A stretch of DNA of 5,821 nucleotides from JBHIBA01 sp046758845 (GTDB lineage Bacteria > UBA8248 > JACPRG01 > G963555815): contig JBHIBA010000298.1 in assembly GCA_046758845.1 (NCBI GenBank), forward strand, positions 1-5,821. Direction: 5' to 3'. A program made the translations under genes and the position numbers. The notes beneath the pieces were generated by a model that did no database searches, was not told where the DNA came from, and saw nothing but the letters and a program-made list of their open reading frames with translations. Positions 1 to 5,104 of this stretch are shown here, one piece after another (the first letter of the stretch is position 1; each line of letters opens with the position of its first letter).

Positions 1-757
1 GCTTACCGTCCTCCAGTCGTTGAGCTAAAGCTGAAGACTTTCCCTCGAGCACCTGCTCGGTCACCTCGACAAGCATGTCCAGCGACATCTCGGTTACAAG
101 CCGCTCGGCCTCCTCGAGGTGAAAGGCTCCCTGCAATTCCAGCTTCCTTTGCGCAATGATAGGGCCAGTATCCACCCCCTGGTCTGCAAAGTGGACAGTC
201 ACCCCCAGGGGATCTCCATGCCACAGCGTCCACGCGACCACGTCTACTCCTCGGTACTTGGGAAGCAAGGCGGGATGCGAATTTAGGGTCCCCAGTCTTG
301 GCAACGAAAGGATAGGTTCTCGCACGATGCCGGATTGACCGAGCAGGATCAGGTCCGGCCCGACGTCCGCGATTGCCGAAACCGCTTCCGCCGAGTTCGT
401 CCATCGAGTCAACACCACGTGCTCTGCATAGGGGCTGTAGTCGGGGTAAAGACTTCCGGTCGACCTCAGCCGGTGAACATTTGCCCCAACTCTCTGAAAG
501 GCGAACTGGACGTTGTACAGGACGGCGTCCTTGATCCCGATCTTTTTGGCCAAGAAGCGAGCCATTCGGTAGCGGGCCACCATGGGGGTGCGCTCAACCA
601 CAATCAGTGACACCGGCAGGCACCTTTCCCGCAGACGGGCCAACAAGCTGAGGCCGAACGATTTCCCCTCCCGGGTAAGGACGACGATCTTCGGATCCCG
701 CACCCTTGCCCCCATCAGAGAGAGCCGGTCGAACCGGCTCAGCGGACGGACTCCCAT
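1..757 (-). CDS. Formyltransferase-domain protein, probable sugar N-formyltransferase (3' end cut by window edge)
   Basis: The protein is predicted to transfer a formyl group from 10-formyltetrahydrofolate to an amine in the cytoplasm. The visible 252 residues contain the formyltransferase core: N159-S-H161 followed by PALLPKYRG, then GVTVHFADQGVDTGPII, where D196 lies in VDTG. N159, H161 and D196 match the Asn-His-Asp catalytic set of PurN and Fmt enzymes. The first 140 residues alternate strand-like and helix-like stretches (KIVVLTREG, PDLILLGQ) but lack the SGxGSN start of PurN, so this is neither PurN nor classical Fmt. The neighbouring aminotransferase and oxidoreductase make an amino sugar the likeliest substrate (inference). 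The reading frame leaves the window at base 1, so any C-terminal domain is unseen. The start is uncertain. ATG at 757 overlaps the oxidoreductase by 19 bases, and an in-frame ATG at 715 lies 23 bases after its stop. Neither has a clear ribosome binding site, so translational coupling is likely. Confidence 0.88.
   Translation of the reverse strand, partial: MGVRPLSRFDRLSLMGARVRDPKIVVLTREGKSFGLSLLARLRERCLPVSLIVVERTPMVARYRMARFLAKKIGIKDAVLYNVQFAFQRVGANVHRLRSTGSLYPDYSPYAEHVVLTRWTNSAEAVSAIADVGPDLILLGQSGIVREPILSLPRLGTLNSHPALLPKYRGVDVVAWTLWHGDPLGVTVHFADQGVDTGPIIAQRKLELQGAFHLEEAERLVTEMSLDMLVEVTEQVLEGKSSALAQRLEDGK
722..740 (-). other. Perfect inverted repeat (8-bp stem, 3-base loop) at a stop/start junction
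   Basis: The minus strand reads GAGCCGGT-TCG-ACCGGCTC, a perfect GC-rich hairpin. It overlaps the last two bases of the oxidoreductase TGA and ends seven bases before the ATG at 715 of the formyltransferase. No T-run follows, so it is not a standard intrinsic terminator. It could influence translational coupling or mRNA decay, or be only a codon coincidence, since it encodes SRFDRL if the 757 start is used. The structure is seen directly; any function is inference. Confidence 0.5.
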
Positions 758-1722
758 CGGCTGGAGGCCAATGAGCGGTACGCCGCATCCACCACCTTGA
801 CCGAGGCGAGCGCATCGTCCGGGGTCATCAGCGGCCGCTCCACGCCCTGAATGGACCGGACGAAGTTCAACACCTGCGCCCGGATGGCCTCCATCTTGTT
901 GTAACCGTTGCCGAACTCCACCCAGTCGGGCTTGTCCACCACGCGGTAGCGCATGCCCTTCCACCCGACGTGCAGTGTACCCGACGCACCGTAGACGCTG
1001 ATAAAGCTGTCCAGGTGCCGGTTGTAGCTCCAACTCAACTGGATGACCCCAAGGACGCCGGAGACGGTTTTCACAAGGATGCACGTGGTCTCCTCGACCT
1101 CGACATCCTGGGCCCCCGGTCCCTGAGCGACCAAGACCTCCCCGATTGGGTTGAGAAGATATCGCGCGATGTCCGCCGAGTGGGCCCCGTTGTCGATGAT
1201 CACCCCGCCCCCCGAGACCTCGGGGACCGAGTTCCACCGCCGCCGCATGTCCACGTGGCTGCAAAAGGCGTTCTCAAAGGAAATGACCTCCCCCAGCGCC
1301 CCCGCGGCGATAACCCCCTTTGCCTTCATGACCTCCGGGACGTAGCGAAACTTCGACGCCATCATCAGGAGGGCAGCCTTCTCCTCGGCGGTCCGAACCA
1401 AGGCTTCGGCCTCTGCGCAGGAAAGCGCCAGAGGCTTTTCGCAAAGGACGTGAATGCCCCTGCGAAGGCACTCCAGCGCAATCTCTGCGTGCGATGCCGG
1501 GGGCGTGCAAACCACCGCCGCCTCGGTCTCCGCCCCTCGCAACATCTCCTCTACACTTGCGTATCCATCCACGCCATAGGCTTCGGCGGCGGCCGCCGCG
1601 GTGTCCGGGTTGTTGTCGGCGACGGCAACGAGATGGGCCCCTTCGACGGCCCGGAGGATCTCAAGATAGACCTGGCCGATCTGCCCGGCCCCTACCAGGC
1701 CGATACTGAGCCCCCGGCTCAT
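739..1722 (-). CDS. Gfo/Idh/MocA-family NAD(P)-dependent oxidoreductase, probable sugar dehydrogenase
   Basis: This 327-residue cytoplasmic enzyme is predicted to oxidise or reduce a sugar or NDP-sugar hydroxyl/keto group using NAD(P). The N-terminal Rossmann fold shows IGLVGAGQIGQ (residues 7-17) and a strand ending in VADNNPD (34-40), where an acidic residue would hold the adenosine ribose. VVCTPPASHAE (70-80) and CEKPLAL (94-100, with the family's E-K-P at 95-97) follow. The C-terminal catalytic half has GGGVIIDNGAHSADI (171-185), with D177 and H181 at the positions usual for the family active site, so the enzyme looks intact. Length is typical. The frame is open up to 1812, but ATG at 1722 is preferred: it places the Rossmann strand right after the start and forms an ATGA overlap with the aminotransferase stop, implying translational coupling. 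Oxidoreductases of this family paired with DegT-type aminotransferases commonly make the keto-sugar that is then aminated (WlbA and NtdC are precedents). The actual sugar cannot be read from sequence. Confidence 0.93.
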   Translation of the reverse strand: MSRGLSIGLVGAGQIGQVYLEILRAVEGAHLVAVADNNPDTAAAAAEAYGVDGYASVEEMLRGAETEAAVVCTPPASHAEIALECLRRGIHVLCEKPLALSCAEAEALVRTAEEKAALLMMASKFRYVPEVMKAKGVIAAGALGEVISFENAFCSHVDMRRRWNSVPEVSGGGVIIDNGAHSADIARYLLNPIGEVLVAQGPGAQDVEVEETTCILVKTVSGVLGVIQLSWSYNRHLDSFISVYGASGTLHVGWKGMRYRVVDKPDWVEFGNGYNKMEAIRAQVLNFVRSIQGVERPLMTPDDALASVKVVDAAYRSLASSRWESVR

Positions 1723-3011
1723 CCGCCGTCCGCTTCCTGGAAAAACGCCACGGACCGCCGGATCTCCCCGGCGATAAATTCCACGTCCGCGTCGACGTAC
1801 CGCTCGTTCCACGGAAGCACCAGGACGCCGGAGAGGCCCTGAACCGTCCCGGGGTAGTCCTCAAGCCTGTACTCGATGGACGGCTGCCCGTCTTGGAAAG
1901 GCCCCTCGAAAGGGAATCGGCTCGCCCCGAACGTCCTCCGCTCCCGCAGCACCTCGCAAAGAAAGGCGGGCTTCTGGATATAGCGCGGGGAGGAGTGGAT
2001 ACCCGCCTCCTTCAGCCTCGCCGCCAGCTCCGTGACGTCGGCCCCCAGCTCCTTTGCGTTCACCCGCAGCGGGTATTTCCAGTACACGTGCGTCGCCCCG
2101 GGGGTCGGTCTCGGCGGATCGATTCCGCGGACGCCCGCAATCCGGCGGGTGAGCAGCCCCGCCAAAGCCCGACGCCGGCTCACGACCCCCTCGAGCTTCC
2201 TCAACTGGGCCAGCGCCACAGCCCCTTGAAGCTCGGTCATCCGGTAGTTCAGCGCCAGAAAGTAATGGTCGGGCTCAGGGTCGCCATAGCCCCAGGCTTT
2301 GTCATGAAAGAGCCGCATTCGACGGCCCAGGGCATCATCGCCGGTGATCACCATCCCCCCCTCGCCGCAACTCATGTGCTTGGTCTGCTGGAGGCTGAAG
2401 CAGCCGATGGCCCCGACGGTCCCCACCAGGCGGCCCTTGTACGTCGCCAGGTAGGCCTGCGCACAGTCCTCGATGACCGGCAGGCCGTGGCGGCCGGCCA
2501 CCCCCAGAATGGGGTCCATGTCGCAGGGGTTGCCGAAGAGGTGGGTGACGATGATGGCCCGGGTCCGTGGGGTGATCCTTGGTTCGATGGTCTCGGCGGT
2601 GACGTTGCAGGTCTCCGGGTCCACATCGGCAAACACCGGCACGGCGGTCTGATAGAGGATCGCCGCAATCACCCCCATGTCGGTGATGGGCGTCGTGATG
2701 ACCTCATCGCCCGGGCTCGGATCGATGGCGGCCACCGCCGTGTGCAGGGCGGCCGTCCCCGAGGTCACCGCCGTGCAGTGGCCCACCCCGTACTTCTCGG
2801 CAAACTCCTCTTCGAACGTCCTGACCATGCTCCCGCGGGTGCAATTCAGCGTCCCGGATTCGATCACCCGGCGGAGGAGCTCCAGCTCCTCCTGACCGAA
2901 GGTCCGGCCGCTTGCGTCCGCATCAGACGGCAAGCTATGCATATATCCCCGCGTTTCTCGAATGTCTTTACGGTCCATCTTTCCTGTCTTATAGGAAAAC
3001 ATAGCAGGCAC
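1719..3011 (-). CDS. DegT/DnrJ/EryC1/StrS-family PLP-dependent sugar aminotransferase
   Basis: The enzyme is predicted to transfer an amino group, usually from glutamate or glutamine, to a keto-sugar through pyridoxal phosphate. Numbered from the GTG at 3011 (430 residues), FEEEFAEKYG (66-75) and the phosphate-binding SGTAAL (84-89) precede PVFADVDPETCNV (125-137). VIEDCAQA (179-186) carries D182 for the pyridine nitrogen, and SLQQTKHMSCGEGGM (206-220) carries the Schiff-base lysine K211. NYRMTELQGAVALAQL (255-270) is the conserved family segment. All key residues are present. The start is ambiguous. GTG 3011 has AGGAAG six bases upstream, the same signal and spacing as the gene before it. 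ATG 2978 (AGGAAAG just upstream) and ATG 2942 (GGGGA upstream, giving a family-typical N-terminus of about 17 residues before the first conserved helix) are also possible. The first 20 or so codons are AT-richer than the rest. The stop overlaps the oxidoreductase start by four bases. The AHBA-synthase/StsC-like branches are similar relatives, but the sugar and ring position are unknown. Confidence 0.93.
   Translation of the reverse strand: MPAMFSYKTGKMDRKDIRETRGYMHSLPSDADASGRTFGQEELELLRRVIESGTLNCTRGSMVRTFEEEFAEKYGVGHCTAVTSGTAALHTAVAAIDPSPGDEVITTPITDMGVIAAILYQTAVPVFADVDPETCNVTAETIEPRITPRTRAIIVTHLFGNPCDMDPILGVAGRHGLPVIEDCAQAYLATYKGRLVGTVGAIGCFSLQQTKHMSCGEGGMVITGDDALGRRMRLFHDKAWGYGDPEPDHYFLALNYRMTELQGAVALAQLRKLEGVVSRRRALAGLLTRRIAGVRGIDPPRPTPGATHVYWKYPLRVNAKELGADVTELAARLKEAGIHSSPRYIQKPAFLCEVLRERRTFGASRFPFEGPFQDGQPSIEYRLEDYPGTVQGLSGVLVLPWNERYVDADVEFIAGEIRRSVAFFQEADGG
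2980..2998 (-). other. Short inverted repeat covering a possible ribosome binding site
   Basis: The minus strand reads TTTCCT, seven loop bases, then AGGAAA, followed by G and the in-frame ATG at 2978 of the aminotransferase. The right arm is the candidate ribosome binding site for that ATG, so folding could hide it. The six-base stem is AT-rich and weak. If translation starts at GTG 3011, the repeat lies inside the coding region and may mean nothing. Confidence 0.25.
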
Positions 3012-3031
3012 TTCGATCTTCCTATGAATTG
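3012..3031 (-). promoter_or_regulatory. Ribosome binding site region of the aminotransferase
   Basis: The 20-base gap between the methyltransferase TAA and the GTG at 3011 contains AGGAAG (3023-3018) followed by six bases and the GTG. The same hexamer with the same six-base spacing precedes the methyltransferase ATG at 3982. This decides in favour of the GTG start, although ATG codons downstream remain possible. Confidence 0.5.
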
Positions 3032-3982
3032 TTACGAACTATTACGTAGCGTCACATATGCTTCACTGACAGCCCCAGCGTATGCCCATAGAGATTCATT
3101 CCATTCGAAAGGCCGTCCTTCTGCATCTTGCCTACCAATGGCCATTTCATCATACTTTCGTGAACTAAGTAGATCAGAATATTTATCCGCAACGTCATAA
3201 CAGAAACAGTAGTCATATCGGGACATCAAAGAAACCAATCGATTACCAAAAATGGCCTCAGTGCTTGAATTGCCGTTATATGTCGGCAGGGTTCCAGGCA
3301 AATCTGCTCTTCTCACTATCCGCTTGACTCTCCCGCGCGCCAGCGGCCTCCCTCGAACAATATCGCCCAACAAGTGACGTGTTCTTCGATAAACCTGTGG
3401 CAGGAGAGGCCAAGGCGGACCGCCCCGATGCCTGACTCTAGCCTCTAATGGCAGAATATCGTGCATTTGAAACAACGCCTCCTTCCGAGCTTTCGTCACA
3501 AGCGTTTCAATGAACCATCTTGCGAATGTTTCAGTATGAACGGAATCCAAAAAAAGCATTTCAGATCTTGTTATGCCCTCAACCCTCTTTATGTTCGTTC
3601 TGGCATCACCGATATGAACGTCAACATAGGTTTTCACATGATAACGCTCAAAGTTTTTCATTGCAGCGTAAGCTACAGAAGCGTCAATTTCGAACGTATG
3701 CACTCTGCCGAATCCATTCTTTCTAAGGGCGAGAGCCATAAATAGAGTGGAGTAGCCAGATGAGGTTGATATTTCAATTATCCGCATTGGTCTCCGGTAT
3801 CTAATAAGGCAATAAAGGAGTTGTCCAGAAAACCAATCATATTGACCTGTAGCAGGAAAGATGGCGCAATTATATCTATTTTCAGGGAGAAACCTCAATG
3901 TATCTGCCTCTTCAGCATACGTTCGAATCGCTGCCTCAAAAAGACTTTGAATAGATGACGTTGCTGTCGTATCGGTTGGCAT
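3032..3982 (-). CDS. Class I SAM-dependent methyltransferase (Methyltransf_24-like), acceptor unknown
   Basis: This 316-residue cytoplasmic protein is predicted to transfer a methyl group from S-adenosylmethionine. The Rossmann core lies at about 50-180. RIIEISTSSGYSTLFMALAL (67-86) is motif I, with E70 and G76 but Ser at 72 where many relatives have Gly. HTFEID (95-100) gives the acidic residue for the SAM ribose, HIGDA (123-127) the adenine-side motif, and MLFLDSVHTETFARWFIETL (142-161) and QMHDILP (172-178) the D/H segments typical of Methyltransf_24. The remaining 135 residues include a basic stretch (198-226) and a C-terminal YDYCF/WAYAGAVSEAYVTL region that I do not recognise. ATG 3982 follows the glycosyltransferase stop by two bases, with AGGAAG six bases upstream. 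Two 60-base samples gave about 40% GC and a third 55%, against 73-75% in sampled stretches of two neighbouring genes, and A/T-ending codons such as AGA, ATA, AAT and TAT are frequent, suggesting acquisition by transfer. Its place in the operon suggests a sugar or glycan hydroxyl or carboxyl as acceptor (inference). Confidence 0.82.
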   Translation of the reverse strand: MPTDTTATSSIQSLFEAAIRTYAEEADTLRFLPENRYNCAIFPATGQYDWFSGQLLYCLIRYRRPMRIIEISTSSGYSTLFMALALRKNGFGRVHTFEIDASVAYAAMKNFERYHVKTYVDVHIGDARTNIKRVEGITRSEMLFLDSVHTETFARWFIETLVTKARKEALFQMHDILPLEARVRHRGGPPWPLLPQVYRRTRHLLGDIVRGRPLARGRVKRIVRRADLPGTLPTYNGNSSTEAIFGNRLVSLMSRYDYCFCYDVADKYSDLLSSRKYDEMAIGRQDAEGRPFEWNESLWAYAGAVSEAYVTLRNSS

Positions 3983-3984
3983 TA

Positions 3985-5070
3985 TTAACTTCCTTTTTCT
4001 TTTTCTTTCCCAAGGCCATATACCTCTTGAGCTGATACCACTGCATCCTCCCCGGTCACGGCTGCGAGAATTTCCTGAACCCGGTGCAACATGGTGTGCT
4101 CCCGGTACACCTGAGCTCTCCCTGCCTCTGCAATCCTTTGCCGCTCCCCACGCGCCGAAAGGTAGTGTTCGACCGCCGCGACAAGCTCGTCATAGCTCTC
4201 GTACGTCGCCACCTCTTCGCCTTCGGTGAAGATGCGTCCGAGGGACCGTGCCGCATTGGTCAGGACGAAGCTTCCGCAGGCGGCGGCCTCGTAAACCTTG
4301 GAGTTCACGTCCCAACCGCGCTGGGTCGCGTTCGTTGTGTTGATGACGATGGACGCTCCGTTGTAGGCCTTCACCATTGCGTCGTGCCAGGAAAGAAGGG
4401 GGCCCACTCTTAGAGTCCGGCACGCCTTCGGAGGTCTGTAGCGGTCCCACCCGCGGCCCCAAACCTTGATGCTCGCCCGGCTTCGAGCCGCCAGGGTTGA
4501 GATGAGATCCCTCCGCTCCGGAAGGCAGGTCCCCACAAAGCAGACGTCGCTCTTGAATCTTTCGGCAATTGTCCGAACAGGGAAGCGCTTCTGATAACGC
4601 GGTTCGCAGCCGAATGCGATCCAGGAAATGTTCCGACAACCCAGTGCCCGGTATCGGTCAATCACCTGAATCGAGTTTGTAAAGAAGAAGTCGTAAGCGG
4701 TCGCAAGATGTCGAGAGACGGCCTCGAAGAGGTGAGGGTCGTCCGGAAACCAGTTGACCGTCACAATGCCCCGTTTTCGGGCCCACTCGATGTCGTCTCG
4801 ATGGACGGTCTCGCCCTTTAGCACAAAGAGCAGGTCTGGTTCCCACCGGTCGACGAGATTTCGAAGCCTCGCGTCTCTGAGCCGAAACCCGCGCACCAGC
4901 GCCGCACTCACGCTGTCCCGGCCGACGACGCGCACCCGTCTGAGTCGTCCGATGATCCAGTTGTCCTTGTAGTCGTACACTGCCACCGAGTGTCCGCACG
5001 CCTCGAGGGCGAACTTAACCGACTCGGCCGTTCCATAGGGCTTCCAGTGGGTCGCCAGGAGGACCTTCAT
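3985..5070 (-). CDS. CgeB-like GT-B glycosyltransferase (Glyco_trans_1_2 type)
   Basis: The protein is predicted to transfer a sugar from a nucleotide-sugar donor to a glycan, lipid carrier or protein at the cytoplasmic side of the membrane. It has 361 residues and no transmembrane segment. The N-terminal domain begins MKVLLATHWKPYGTAESV and contains WEPDLLFVLKGE (76-87), TVNWFPDDPHLFE (104-116) and YDFFFTNS (126-133), a pattern seen in CgeB/DUF3880-type proteins. The C-terminal domain has SDVCFVGTCLPERRDLI (174-190), KVWGRGWDR (202-210), a segment around ASIVINTTN (239-247) and VNSKVYEAAACGSFVLT (255-271). E261 in that last segment sits where GT-B enzymes bind the donor, and GEEVATYESYDELVAAVEHYL (284-304) follows. 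The frame is open to 5238, but ATG 5070 is preferred because it begins the first beta strand and lies 34 bases after the upstream stop. The ribosome binding site is weak. The C-terminus ends in an unusual KEKEKGS encoded by a polypurine tract. Donor and acceptor cannot be read from sequence. Confidence 0.88.
   Translation of the reverse strand: MKVLLATHWKPYGTAESVKFALEACGHSVAVYDYKDNWIIGRLRRVRVVGRDSVSAALVRGFRLRDARLRNLVDRWEPDLLFVLKGETVHRDDIEWARKRGIVTVNWFPDDPHLFEAVSRHLATAYDFFFTNSIQVIDRYRALGCRNISWIAFGCEPRYQKRFPVRTIAERFKSDVCFVGTCLPERRDLISTLAARSRASIKVWGRGWDRYRPPKACRTLRVGPLLSWHDAMVKAYNGASIVINTTNATQRGWDVNSKVYEAAACGSFVLTNAARSLGRIFTEGEEVATYESYDELVAAVEHYLSARGERQRIAEAGRAQVYREHTMLHRVQEILAAVTGEDAVVSAQEVYGLGKEKEKGS
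3989..4011 (-). promoter_or_regulatory. Polypurine tract with methyltransferase ribosome binding site
   Basis: This is a 23-base run of only A and G on the coding strand, with GAAAAA repeated twice. It encodes the KEKEKG end of the glycosyltransferase and finishes in AGGAAG (3994-3989), six bases before the methyltransferase ATG at 3982. The ribosome binding site role is well supported by position. The A-runs could be prone to slippage, but there is no sign of a broken frame here. Confidence 0.6.
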
Positions 5071-5104
5071 GGAGCCGCCCGCACGGTTGCTTTCGGAAAC
5101 CTCT

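Noticed and set aside
3..404. 133-codon open frame on the minus strand overlapping the formyltransferase in another frame
   Set aside because: The shifted frame is Arg/Gly-rich with no motif, while the chosen frame gives the NSHPALLPKYRG and VDTGPII motifs.
722..740. Intrinsic terminator at the oxidoreductase end
   Set aside because: The stem is perfect, but no T-run follows and the next gene begins at once on the same strand.
1723..1812. Upstream extension of the oxidoreductase to an ATG at 1812
   Set aside because: The extra 30 residues are Arg-rich, lie wholly inside the aminotransferase gene and precede the natural start of the Rossmann fold.
970..1842. 290-codon open frame on the plus strand opposite the oxidoreductase
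   Set aside because: Its translation has no recognisable domain, and the opposite strand encodes a clear Gfo/Idh/MocA protein.
2978..3031. Possible internal promoter with TATAAG on the minus strand upstream of the aminotransferase
   Set aside because: No acceptable -35 element lies 16-18 bases upstream, and such AT-rich hexamers are expected by chance in this low-GC stretch.
1893..3200. 435-codon open frame on the plus strand opposite the aminotransferase
   Set aside because: It is antisense to a gene with a full set of catalytic motifs. Its translation is low-complexity, rich in Arg, Gly, His and Pro, and shows no domain, as expected from a GC-rich shadow frame.
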